NCBI GenBank assembly: GCA_032358165.1
Contig: JAALGY010000012.1
Coordinates: forward strand, 744,001 to 808,000
Reading direction: 5' to 3'
Source: Diplosphaera chodatii
Lineage: Eukaryota; Chlorophyta; Trebouxiophyceae; Prasiolales; Stichococcaceae
Length of the DNA stretch: 64,000 nucleotides
Every line of letters starts with the position of its first letter. Within the stretch, counting starts at the first letter, position 1. The position numbers and the translations under genes are program-made. The notes beneath the pieces are model-generated. The model was not told the origin of the DNA, did no database searches, and was given only the letters and a program-made list of their open reading frames with translations. Of the stretch, positions 12,412-23,548 are shown one piece after another.

Positions 12412-15400
12412 ATGGTGCCCATGGCAGGTCTGGCCGTGCAGCTGCGGTATGCTGCAGTGGCGGTGCTGCTGCTGGCAGTGTCAGCCACTGCGCAGTCGCA
12501 GTCCGTGACGCAGCACCACAAGCAGGCCACCCGAGCGGGCTTCTACACCTTTTCTTCGCTGGCAAACAAATCAGTTCCCAGGACCACGCGCATTCCCTTC
12601 ATGACCACCCCGCTGAATGGCCAGGTGTACGCGCAGCTGCTGTACTACACAAAGGTGCGCTGACTACACTCCGATTTGCCGCACGATGGATGTTGCGATG
12701 CCAGTGTGCTCATGTACAAGCGCTTCGGCGGCACCACAGATGCTGTCAAGTGACACTGACATGCTTCACTGCAAGCTGTGCCGTCCTGCGCAGGCTGGCA
12801 AGGCCGACCTCATCATCGCTGCCACGGAGTCGAACCACATCTTCGCCGTGTACGCCGGCACCGGCAAGGTGCTGTACGACCGGAAGCTGGCACCGGCCAT
12901 GGTCTCGTCCAAGCTGCCCTGCGGCAACATTGCGCCGTCGTATGGCATCACCGGTGGGCAGCACCCGCTATTCCATCTGCTGCTGTTCCCTGTTTGATAC
13001 TGCAGTCATCCTGAGGCAGCTCAGCGCGGAAGTGCTTGCCCCCCTTGCTGCTGTGCACCGCTTCACGTTGCAGTCATCCTCAGGCATCTGAGCACACAGT
13101 GGCAGGACTACTTGAGGCGTCACCCACTTTGCGCAGGCACGCCGATCATCGACTCCGCCACCAACAGCCTGTATGTCGCCGCCATGAGCACGCCGGACGG
13201 CGGCAGGACCACGACCCAGCTGATATGGCGCATGGACATCTACACTGGGAAGGTTGCCTGGGTGGTGGATGTCGCTGCAAGTGAGTGGTGTTCGCCTGTG
13301 CCGTGGAGGTCCTAGACTTGGGCGTGCTGCTCAGCGCACAACCATGCGTGGTGCCAGTGCACGATGACAGCTCACTTTCCCAGCATGCCTGAGGGCATAC
13401 GTACAGTCAGCTTGAAAACGATAACAGCTCACTGTCACAGCTGTCGGAGGGCATATGCAGAGTCAGCCTGAAATTGCTAACCGAATTATGTGGTTCCCGC
13501 AGCATTGAAGAACAAGTTCGGCATCACCTTCACGGCAAATGTCCAAAACCAGCGGGGCGCGTTGGCGATCATCAACAACCGGGTGCTAATGCACACCCTC
13601 CACTGATGCCCTGGCTCTGCGATGTGGGGCTGTTGGTTGCACAGTGTTGCACTGAGCTGAGTGAGACCCCACCTGCACTTACCCCATAAGTGCTATAAGC
13701 ACCTTCTGTGCGGCTGTGCAGCTGTTTGTCCCGTATGGAGGCTTGGCTGGAGACTGCGGACCCTACCGCGGGTGAGCACTGGGCCCACACTGCCAGACAC
13801 GATGTGCACCCTTCAGGGGTCTGTGATGCTGTACGGATGTGGCATGCCGCATGGATGTTTGAACAGCACGTTCAAATGCCTGCAGCTATGTGGTGAGCCT
13901 GGCACTGGCAGCCACAGCGCCCCAGGTCGCAGGCACGATGACCTACTACCGCACAAGCGGCGCCCGTGGAGGTGGGTCCCAGAACCATACGCTGCACTGC
14001 TGCTACTGGGCGCTGCCACTGTCAGTGTTGCACGTCCCTGTAAGATCAGGTCTCAGGGTAAAACCCCTGGGGGGCCATGCTCGTCAAACACAGTTCAGCA
14101 GCGGTAGGCTGAGAGTGGATGGTTCACGTTGCTCCTCCTCTCTGGTGCAGGTATCTGGACGCCCGGCGGCGTGTCGACTGACGGCACCTACGCATATGTC
14201 AGCACTGGTAACACGCTGACGGGCGACTACTGGCAGGAGGGCAACGCGGTGCTGCGGCTGACATCGGCGCCCAAGTTCCGCAACATCACCTCCGACTACT
14301 TCCGCCCCGCAAACTGGTCAGCCTCACACTGATGCACAGTTGCGCCGCAACCTCTGGTGGCTGCAGCCCATGCCTGCTACTGCTGGCACGGGTCTTGATT
14401 GTGCGTCTGATCCGCAGGAAGGACTACGACAACAGGGACATTGACCTGTGCGGCAGCCACCCAGTGCTGTTTGACTACAATGGGTGCGCTTCCATTGAGG
14501 GCATTCGCATGTGAAAGCATCTGTACCGCTGCTTTGTCCCCAGTGCCCTTCGGGCATCAGTGTAAGGCTGGTGCAAACTGGACTGCCTACTCTTACTGCA
14601 GGCGGAAGATTGTTGCGCAGTTTGGCAAGGACGGCATCGGGTGGGTGTGCACTACTTTTGCGTCTGAGGTTCTGCGTCTTGTTGCATCCTTGTGCATCAG
14701 CACAGAGCAGCACATGGCATGTGCCCGAGGCTCAGACACCACACCAAGCCATGCTCCATTGAGTCACCTGGGCACTGCAGGTATCTCATCGACAGGAACA
14801 ATATGAAGACCGCGTTCTTCACAAGAAAGCTGGCGACCGGCACCCTGATCAGCGCGCCTGCTGTGTACACTGGTAGCGACAAGCAGACGTACATCGTACT
14901 GAAGGTGAGGTCACGGCTCAGAATTGAGAGCCGGCACCCGCACCTCTGCCCCGTGTTGTCATCGGTATGCAGTTGCCACACAGGGGGCACCGCCTGCTGT
15001 ATACCCAACAGCGCAATCACACGGCAAGCCCTGCCCGCTGCGTTCCTGCAGGGCAATGGCCTGATGTGTCCGGGCGGCAGAGCTGGCGACATGATGGCCG
15101 TCCGCATGCAGCCGACCACGCCCAACCCCTCGTTCGTTGTCGCATGGTGCGCCCAGCAGGGAGCATGGCGCTCAGGCATAGCATGTCCACATGGGGTGGG
15201 CGGTACCTCGCAGCTGCAATGAACATTGCAAGGCCTGAGTTCTGATCGTGTCGATTGCTCCGGTAAAGGTGCGCGTCGGGTGTTGCATCGGGCTCACCAA
15301 TGGCGACGGGCGCAAATGCGGGGGGCGTCGCCGCAGCGGTCTGGTCTGCCAGCACTGACAACCCCAGCAACAGCCTGCGTGCGTTCAGCGGCACGACCGG

Positions 15401-15707
15401 CGCACTGCTGTTCGACAGCGGGGCCCTCGGGGCAGTCGCCAGGTGTGTATCCAGTCACGTGTGCTGGTTTCCCATCAAGTGCTTAAAGTCAGCTGCCCGT
15501 GCCTGCGGTGGGCATGGCTTTTGTTAGGTACCAGTGGGGAGTCGGACCTCAGGGCTGACCTGCATCTGGACGGACAGTCGAGCGTTATCTGGAATGGTGT
15601 GAGGCCGGTGTCCACCTTCATGCAGGTTTCACACGCCCATCATGTCAAAGGGTCGCATGTACATCGCCGCTGGCGGCCGATTGCACGGCTGGACCATTGG
15701 CGGCTGA
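12412..15707 (+). CDS. Secreted PQQ-like (quinoprotein-type) beta-propeller protein
   Basis: Thirteen exons join into one 502-codon frame: 12412-12654, 12794-12953, 13137-13280, 13503-13582, 13722-13771, 13886-13971, 14151-14316, 14418-14483, 14602-14640, 14781-14904, 15052-15146, 15269-15442, 15626-15707 (stop TGA). The protein starts with a hydrophobic signal peptide (residues about 10-28, ending SATAQS), so it likely enters the secretory pathway. Propeller-blade motifs of the PQQ/BamB-like type recur: VYAGTGKVLYD, IYTGKVAWVVD, AFSGTTGALLFD and PGGVSTDGTYAYVSTGN. The family folds as an eight-blade propeller; some members bind PQQ and oxidise alcohols or sugars, and many have no known activity. 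No cofactor or calcium ligands can be assigned by eye. The ATG at 12421 is an alternative start. Convergent with the next gene. Confidence 0.85.
13363..13476. repeat. Imperfect tandem duplication of about 57 bp inside an intron
   Basis: Two adjacent units (13363-13419 and 13420-13476) each begin GAT-x-ACAGCTCACT, share GAGGGCATA and end in a GTCAGC-TGAAA block. They lie in the third intron of the quinoprotein-like gene. No coding potential. Confidence 0.6.
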
Positions 15708-16162
15708 TGACAGCCTGATCAACACCACCCCGCTGGCATCAAGACAGTCAATCAATTTTGGCGCAGCTGTGCACCCTGCAGGAAGTGCTGCCTTATGACA
15801 CAAAACAGAAAACTGCCAAACCGTGCACTGAACGAAGGTGTAGTGATATCACAGTGATTCCGAAGTTTCTACTGCATACAACCATGAATCGCAGCTGCAT
15901 GCAGTAAGCTTGGGGTCAAACATGTGCTGACATATTTATACTGGGATCCATGTCAATGATAGCTGGAGGCACACTGCCTCGCATGTACTACTGGACACGA
16001 GTAGTGAAGCGGTACTGTGCCACTGCTGAACTTGTATTTCATTGTTGCCGTTTGTAAACTGTTGGCCCCTGCAAGCGAAAAAACTATACACAGGAGACAG
16101 GTTGGGCACATACAATGTCCCAGCAACGATATGTACACAATGCTGGTACAAAAACCACACCA
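15708..16162. other. Convergent intergenic region
   Basis: 455 bp between two convergent stop codons. It should contain both 3' UTRs. A TGTAA motif (the usual green-algal poly(A) signal) occurs on the plus strand near 16050. No genes seen. Confidence 0.5.
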
Positions 16163-19100
16163 TCAGTGCTCTGATCGACCCTCCTCCTGGCTCTGCGCGA
16201 CGTCCTCCCTCGGATTTGTGTTGGGCACGAGCCTCAACAGAGCAAGTGGTGCTAAGCTGGATAGCGTGCAGACCAGCACCTGCCAGGTGCAAATCAGGAC
16301 ACGATTCAGGACTTCAGCCATCTGCCGTGAACGCATGTGCCTCCTAAAGAGCATAACCAACCACAGCTATGCCATGCCAGGACAGCAGCATAAACCCCTG
16401 CCAGAACAGCCACCCAGGTTCGGGCAGCGGCCGGAGAGCGCCCTGCGCTTACCAGGGGCGCAAGGTTGGTGAAGTCCTTGCCGTCCACGCCCAGCGCGCG
16501 CGTCAGCAACGAGCCCGTGAAGGAGCCAACGAAGGAGCCGCCATTCAGGATGCTCATCAGCGCTGCAAACAGCGTCGCCTCGACGCCCTGCAGTTTCAGC
16601 GGTGAAGATCTGAAGCCCACATGCGACGGCGGCACACCTTGAGCCGTCGGCTGACCAGGATGTGCTGTCATTGATGCATGTGTCGATCCAGTGTATAAGG
16701 GCTCACAAGTGGTGCCCACCTCGGGGCACAGGCGCGCGGCGAGCACCAGGATTGGCATGAAGCTAACCTGCCACAACACCGTCAACACCACACTGTTTGT
16801 TGAAGGGATGGGCATGAAACTTTGGAAGGGCATTGGATAGTACTTGCCCCAGCAAATTCAACACACCTGCCCCAGCACTGTCAGCACCACGCTGTCCCCC
16901 AGCACGAAGTACTCGTTGCTGATGCCCAGCTCCCGGTTCAGCCCTGCGTCGGGCATCGGATGATCAGCACTGGTGCCCGCAAACACGTCCTGGTCGGCCA
17001 AGCACATCACATCCACAGTACAGCCCACAGGTGCACGCAAATGCCAGTGAGATGTCCACCTGTGATGAGCACGAGCTGGGTGAGGCCGAGCGCCGTCCCG
17101 AGCACTGCTGTCCAGAAGAACATTTTGCGCAGCGGCACCTCCTGCACAGTGCCCATGACGCAGGGTGAGCGCACAGTGCAGCACCACTAGATGGCCTGCA
17201 CAGCATGCCCCGTGACGGTACTTCATCAACTGGTCAGGCAGGCGACCTTGTGGCACCTTCAGCAGGAAGTTGTATGTGCCTACCCCCGCCAGACTGGCCA
17301 AGCTGCATGATCACAGCAGCATGTCAAGTCTGAGTCAGGCACTCCGTTGAACCCAGCACAATGCAACTGCTCGCTGTTGGAAGAATGCATCTGCAGCCCT
17401 TTCACCTGCCTAAGAGCCTTATGCGGCCCATGAACTCTGCGTCAAACCCCAACGAGTTGGTGTAGAAATAAAACATAGCTGTGTCTGCCGTGGGCGTCGC
17501 CTGCACGAACAGAACCTGATTGTCAGCATGTAGGTGTTTGCAGTTCGCAGGGACTGCACTGCTCACTGCCTCAGGTGAGGGGCACCTGCCAGAGGAAGAC
17601 GAAGGTGGCTGGAAGCAGGACGCCAGACTGCACGATGGCGTCCCCCAGCGCCCGCGTCTGGTCCTTCAGCCGCCGCCACAGCTCCGATGGCGGCGGGACT
17701 GCAGGAACACTCTGATGGTCACAGCAAGTGCACGTCACCGGCAAAGCTAGTACATGAGGCGGGCATGGAATTAAGTTGGCAACAGATGGCATCTGGGGTT
17801 GTTCTCCATGCTCGCTGCAGGCAGGTGGCGGCAGCTGCAAAGATATGGAGCGCATCACTTGCACGCTGCGTCCTGGTGGCGGCGACGGGCTTCTCGTCGA
17901 TCAGGAATGCGCTGACGCAGACCAGCAGCGGGAACACCGCCGTGGCGGCAAAGACGCTGCGCGTGCCCCAGGCCGCCACCTGCGCGGTTCGAGCGGAACC
18001 TGCGCTCAGGTCCGTCGTTCCTTGCATGCAGCAGGAGCATGGTGCAGCGTTCAACCGCGAGCACCGCAGTGCGGGTGTGGATGCTGAGGCGCGCTGTGCA
18101 GGACTCGCACCAGCGAGCCAGAGAAGTAGGCGGACGCCACGCCGCCGACTGCTGAGGACGCCCAGCACAGCGACTGCAGCGAGCCTGCTGTCGACTGTGC
18201 AGAACAAGAGGAAGGATCACCGCCGAGCACAGGCAGCACCAGACGCGCGTCATGCTTAGTGACATGGCAGCATGGTTTGACACTCATCATATGCGCAGCC
18301 ACTTGCAGGCATTTGCTTGCCTGTGGTTCGCCGCGTGAGCGCTCCACCACAATGGAGTCCACCACGACATCGCTGCAGGCGGTGCCCAGGCTGCCCAGCA
18401 TCATCCACGCCACTGCTGACACCGGGCTGTTGACCACCATGGCCATCGCCAGCCATGATGTGGCGCCTGCGGTGATCGTAGTCTCTAGCACAATCGCAGC
18501 TCGAAGAGTGCCACTCGGGTCGGATGGCATCAACATGCACTTGTACCTCACCTAGTGCGCCTGTCAATATCAGGTACGACCTCCTCTTGTAACCGAAGAG
18601 GGGGACGCTGTCAGACAAGAATCTGCAGCAGCAGAAGGAGACCGATAAGCTATGAGAGCCTTGCATTTAGACATCCTTGCATTCAGACATCCTCGTGCAT
18701 GCAACAGGCCCTGCTCACACCCATAAATTGGTTTGATGACCCATGGGGCGGCTGCAATGCCACTGAGGATGCCGACCTGCAGACAAACCATCACTGCTAA
18801 GCAACCTCAGCACTTTGTCCGTGTCCATTCTGTCACAGTCAAACCGACAAGTCGCACCGTGGCAGGGTCCAGTTGCAATTCATCCTTCAGAAAGAATGAG
18901 ACTGCAAGCCGGGCAAGGCCTAGAATGCCTTGAACAAGGTACACTGCGGTTGGGTGCACATGAGGTGTGTTGAACGTTTCACACAAGTGTTGCAAGTACC
19001 TCAGGTACGTGAGAATCCAAGCAACCAACCCGAGAACACAGGCTGCGGTGGCTCCCAGCCATTTACACTGCACTAGCTCACCGAGCGCAATGGCGACAAG

Positions 19101-19433
19101 CTCTGGCGACAGCTCCAGCCCAGCCACTCGGCCAGGCTTCTTCCTGCCTTTGCTGCCAACGCTGCTGATGTTGCCGCTGCTGCTGCGCGTCTTGAGTGCT
19201 TGCCGCTCCAGTTCCATGTCCGGCATGCTCTCCTTGTGCTCAGTGGGCGGTAGGCCCGGCTCAATGGATGCAGTGGTAAGCCGGCTGGACCGCAACCGCG
19301 TGCCCCGGGCCCGATGGCAAAGCCTATGTTGTACACGTCGGAAGCGTACAGACAATGGCCAAACTACATTGCGACCCTCCTGTGGCTGCTGGGATGCTGC
19401 AACTCTCAGTGATCTGGTGGCAACATGCGGCAT
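16163..19433 (-). CDS. Folate-biopterin transporter family protein, probably plastid
   Basis: Fourteen exons, phases consistent: 18837-19433, 18721-18776, 18552-18622, 18321-18466, 18111-18194, about 17868-17979, 17586-17711, 17406-17500, 17257-17302, 17060-17141, 16867-16943, 16720-16767, 16453-16587, 16163-16279. Diagnostic family stretches of this major-facilitator group are present: [76 protein letters not shown] and [12 protein letters not shown]. About twelve membrane segments are expected. The ATG at 19433 gives roughly 70 residues rich in Arg, Ser and Ala before MPDMELERQ (Met at 19226). This resembles a transit peptide, in line with cyanobacterial/plastid relatives that carry folates. 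The intron after 18321 has a GC donor (CAG|GCAAGC), needed to keep the frame into TAGSLQ. The border between exons 6 and 7 is ambiguous. Confidence 0.9.
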
Positions 19434-19820
19434 CTGGGCGGTCGTCCTCAGTGGCAGCGCATGAGGGCGATCGAAGACATCGTGAAGTGTCTTGCACGAG
19501 TCTGCGAACGCTAAGTGGTGATCTAGAGTGACCATGCAGTGCAGTGGCATGGTGTCCTTCCAGTGGCCCTGTAGCAGTATATTGGAAGGTGGCACCCGCT
19601 CCGAGATGATGACCTCTGGAATGCATCTTGGTGGAAGCTGCGACATGTTTGCAGATGTTTGTGCTGCTAAACAGACAATGTGCAGCATGTGGAATGCAAG
19701 ATGACGGTTCGAGCAAGTTGTGGCCAGCATACATGCATGATGATGAACCGGATGTAAAGCCGCCATTTGCTCATGCACAATGCAAGAGGTAGAAACGGCG
19801 ACGACAGCCTGCCAATCAGC
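19434..19820. other. Intergenic region upstream of the transporter
   Basis: 387 bp between the 3' end of the split PspA-like copy and the transporter ATG, all on the minus strand. The frame stays open beyond the ATG, but the translation is Cys/His-rich and unlike a protein N-terminus. No other feature seen. Confidence 0.4.
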
Positions 19821-21302
19821 TCAAGGATGCAACAAACCATCTCGCAGCTGCAGCCGCAGCTGCTCCAGCTTGCCATCTTCTACCGGTTGGAACTGCCTCT
19901 CAAATGCATCGTCTGCAGTCATGTCTATGTCTTCAAGGGAGAAATTCAGGTCCGCTCCAAGCACTTTGGCTTCGATATGCTTGTTCCGAAGGTCAGCAGC
20001 TGTTCGCGCTGTTCCAGGCTCCCAGTCCAGTAAGGCCAGGCCGGGAACGTCCTGCAGAGCTCGTTTTGCATTCGAGGGCCCAAAACGTGCCTGCAGTGAT
20101 TGAATGCGACATTCTTGATGTAGGGTAAATCACCCAGCAACACAGGGTGACTATTTGGGCACACCTGCACCTCTCGGCATCAGCCCCTGGTGCGGAATGC
20201 AGATCAGGTGATGTTCTTGAATGCATGCTGACCTTCAGTGCTGGGGATTGCATATGGGCTTCCAGCATCCTCCATTGAATCACCAACATAGCACGAAGCA
20301 AAGTGTCTCTTGCCTGCTCAATATTAATCAGCCGCTCTCGCAGCTTATCTACTGCCTCCTGCGGTACAATCCAGGGGTATGTCGCCACAAACAACTCATT
20401 CGAATGCGCATGTCGCACAGCGGGCATACACTACATGGTTGCCTTGCATGTCTTACGCTGCACAGCTGCAATAGTCCCGCAGTGAACATGCACACTCCCC
20501 AAACCGTAGGCACCTGACATGCACGGCGGCAAATGGCAGCCTGCCGCACATCGTCGCCAGTGCCACTACATGCAGCAGCCTCGGCCCATTGTGTCCACTC
20601 ACCCAAAGAGCCACTGCTGCATCAAGCTGCCGTTCCGCCCCGCGTTTGGCTGAGTACACCTGGGGCATCAGCCATTGGATTTCATACTCGACTCTTGCAC
20701 ACATATTGCCGCTGTCTAATGATCTCCTGGTCAAGCAAGTTGTGCAAATTTGTAGTCGTTCGATGGCTCTGTATGTATGAGGCAGCGTGCATGCTGCGCA
20801 GCCACTTTTGAGCGTCCTGCACCTTGGAAACCCACTCAAACAAGCGCCCATCGTCTTCACTGTAGCCCTGCTCCATTTCCGTGATGGAGTCCTTTGAAAC
20901 TGATGCTGCAGGCATCTCAATACCAAAGTTAGGCGAGCTGTGACACATGATGTCCGGATGATGTCCATATGCAGTCAGGCAGGCGCATCTACCTGTTGCA
21001 TCAGCATAGTATTCGAAGTACGCTTGGCTCAGCCGGCTGACCCTCGCAAGAAAGCTCGGTTGTGTGGCAAGCTCAGCGCCGCTTCCTACGGCAGAAGCTG
21101 CTGGGGTCCTGAGCCTGAGGTGATTCGGCGGCAGCAGTTGTACGAGGGGCCGCGGCCTGACGACAGCATGATCAACCCCACGTAAGGCCCTGCTGGTGGC
21201 TGCCCGGCCCTTAAGCTGTGTATTACAGTGTGTAACCAGACGACATGTGCCTGGCCAGCCTATGCACACCAGAACGCGCAATAATGTGGAGCGAGGTTGC
21301 AT
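19821..21302 (-). pseudogene. Intron-containing PspA/IM30 (VIPP-like) paralog with an apparent frameshift
   Basis: Paralog of the intronless gene just upstream (22071-23018). Exons: 20993-21302, 20823-20905, 20514-20659, 20233-20358, 19821-20090. Matching blocks include RVSRLSQAYFEYYADA, GTGDDVRQAAICRRACQ followed by DKLRERL, SPALKARFG-x6-RALQ, and the C-terminal MTADDAFERQFQPVEDGKL. An Arg/Ser-rich leader from the ATG at 21302 looks like a transit peptide. In the third exon five bases (GTGAG on the coding strand, 20598-20602) separate Trp from the conserved Trp-Thr-Gln and break the frame. Without them the model would encode about 309 residues, close to the 315 of the intact copy. No splice solution fits, because any intron using this donor would be under 40 bp. 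Either a recent pseudogene, a misassembled intron, or a sequencing error. Confidence 0.65.
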
Positions 21303-22070
21303 GGGTGCATGCCCGATGGCAGCTTTGATGCACACATCATCTTGCTGCGCAGCTGCACACTCGGAGAGGTCTTTTGTATGAACAGGGTTGACCTCTCAGA
21401 CGAACACCGCCAGTGATGTGCTCCATAGTGACGTTTGATCTGCAACGCCTTGAAGTCGTTTGTTGTCGGTCGCGTTGTCGGGCAGTCCCAAACGTAATAA
21501 GCACCTCAGCGTTACCGCCATATAAGCTTGCAGCCACCAGCAGTACTGCAAGTAAGTGGATAGGTGACCGACCATGATGCGTTGTCTTGCTGATCGGATG
21601 TTGGCGCAGCTGCAGGCATGCAGGATGCAGGGAATGAAGGGACAGCAGGACATGCCTCATGCCAGTCTTGGACCAGTCCCAGGAACCAGACGCCTGATAA
21701 CGGATGGAGCAACAGGGACATGTGATCCCTCGAATACCATGCTGCGCAGCAGACACCTACATATGGACGGCTACCCGTCCACTCGCCATGCCAGCAGCCC
21801 CAGGGATGCAAGCATTTGCACTATTGGTGTAATACTCGACAGAAATCTTGGCACTTCATGTAGTACTGCCATGCTGTAAACAGCAGCACAGCATGCTGGA
21901 CAATTCGATAACACTTCCAGTAGGGTCGCCAACAAGACTGCCAATCTCACCCAACAAGCGGGCGGGGCAGCAGAGGGGACCCAGTACATACAACGACCGC
22001 CGCTGCACAATCATGGCCGAGCATCTAATCAAACATACAGCCATCACGTGACATGCTGCACATCACGTCA
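21303..22070. other. Intergenic region between the two PspA-like genes
   Basis: 768 bp. It should hold the promoter of the split copy and the 3' UTR of the intronless copy. No convincing open frame or repeat. Confidence 0.5.
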
Positions 22071-23018
22071 TCATGCTGACGCCTTGCGCCGCAGCTCCGC
22101 CAGGTCTCCATCGTCCAGGGCAGCAAACCGCTGCTCGAGCGCATCGTCTGCTGTGATGTTCACATCCACAAATATGCTGCCCTCCATCTCCGCGGCGCTG
22201 ATCTTGCTCTCAGCACGCTCGAAAGCTGCAACCGCGCTCTCACTTGCACCGCTGAATGCCGACAGGCCATTGGCACCCTGTAGGGCTTGCTTCGCCTTGG
22301 CGGCTGCCCAGCGCGCCTTGAGTGCAGGAGCTTGCAGGCGGGCTTCCTCCATCTTGGCCTGCGTCGCCGACATGGCACCCCGCACAGTCTTCACTGCCGA
22401 ATCATGCTGCGCCAGCTGCACCCGGAGCTTGTCCATGGTATCCTGGCATGCACGGCGGCGGCGGATGGCGGCCCGCAGCACATCATCCCCAGCGCCAGCA
22501 CGTGCCGCAGCCTCTCCCCGCTGCGTCCACTTTGCCAGTTCGGCCGCTGCGTCGTCAACCCGCTTCTGCATCAGCTTCTGGGCCGCCAGCACCTCGCCAA
22601 GCGTCTTGCACAGCCTCTGAAGGTCGGTGCGCATGTCGGCCAGGATCTGGTCCAGCAGGATGACGGGGTCCTCTGCGGCGGACACCATTTCATCACTGAA
22701 GTAGTTGACGTACGCGCGGCTCAGACGGCTGACCCTGTCAAACATGCTGGACTGCGCCACCAGCACAGCGCCCCGGCGTGGGGCGCCAGTTAGGGCACCC
22801 CGCTGTGACTGCTGCTGCTGCTGCGCTGGGCGCCACAGCACCAGACCTTCGTTACCGTTTGTGTCTCTGCTGGCAGGTCTCTGGCCTCCAAGCTGCGCAG
22901 ACGGACGCGAAATCAAGCTGTGCCGCCCAAGACGGGCCTTGCTGCTGTTGAGGACATTGCGCCTTGAGGATGTGTCGGTGGGCGATCCTAAACGGGAGGA
23001 CTTCAGGACTGTCGCCAT
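22071..23018 (-). CDS. PspA/IM30 (VIPP-like) plastid membrane-remodelling protein, single exon
   Basis: One uninterrupted 315-codon frame, unusual among the heavily split neighbours. Residues 1 to about 90 are a Ser/Arg/Gln-rich transit-like leader (ATG at 23018; the upstream frame has only non-ATG starts). The PspA/IM30 domain begins at about residue 92 with MFDRVSRLSRAYVNYF, followed by AEDPVILLDQIL, then long charged Ala/Arg/Glu-rich helices (coiled coil) with AAQKLMQKRVDDAAAELAKW and ALKARWAAAKAKQALQ, ending in a short acidic tail. Family knowledge: IM30/VIPP1 proteins form rings and rods on thylakoid or inner envelope membranes and protect or build them. This copy is diverged from canonical VIPP1, so the exact role is inferred. 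It lies directly upstream of its split, apparently broken paralog on the same strand. Confidence 0.87.
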   Translation of the reverse strand: MATVLKSSRLGSPTDTSSRRNVLNSSKARLGRHSLISRPSAQLGGQRPASRDTNGNEGLVLWRPAQQQQQSQRGALTGAPRRGAVLVAQSSMFDRVSRLSRAYVNYFSDEMVSAAEDPVILLDQILADMRTDLQRLCKTLGEVLAAQKLMQKRVDDAAAELAKWTQRGEAAARAGAGDDVLRAAIRRRRACQDTMDKLRVQLAQHDSAVKTVRGAMSATQAKMEEARLQAPALKARWAAAKAKQALQGANGLSAFSGASESAVAAFERAESKISAAEMEGSIFVDVNITADDALEQRFAALDDGDLAELRRKASA

Positions 23019-23548
23019 GATGTGGCCAGCAGCACCGCACACAGGAGGGTAACACAATGCAGATTGGGCTCGAAGGATGCTCAGCGGCCGACTTCTGGGA
23101 CAGCGAGCCAGACACCATGCATGGAACGGTCCAAGGCTCCGAGGAGATCAACAAGGACCCCGCCGAGGCTTTTGGCAGCAGATAGGAGATGGACAGCAGT
23201 GCAGCAGGCGCTGGCAGCAGAGACGTGGTAGCTTGCTCAGTTTACATGAGCTGCAGATATGAGTTTGCGTTCTTGCTGTCAGCAAATGCCTCTGGCTTAG
23301 CGCTGAGTTACTGGTGCGACTGGACCGGCCGCTCCTGATGGCGCTGCCAGATGCAGTGCCGTGTTGCTCACTTTGCACTAGTCCATCCAATAGCAAAACA
23401 ACGAAACTGACACAGGTCGCGTAGTCTAAGATTTTGTTACACAGTGATGCTGCTGGTACATGCCTCCATTGGCTGGACACACATGAACACTGTATGGCGA
23501 ATCTCCCTGCAATTATTCGGGAGCCCACATCAGGTCGAATGCTGCTGG
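23019..23548. other. Intergenic region
   Basis: 530 bp upstream of the intronless PspA-like gene and downstream of the six-helix membrane protein gene. Presumably promoter plus 3' UTR. No gene called. Confidence 0.5.

Noticed and set aside
20659..20822. A second frameshift in the split PspA-like copy
   Set aside because: It is explained by an intron (donor AAG|GTGCAG, acceptor CCCCAG|GTGTAC) that restores the frame and aligns with the intact paralog.
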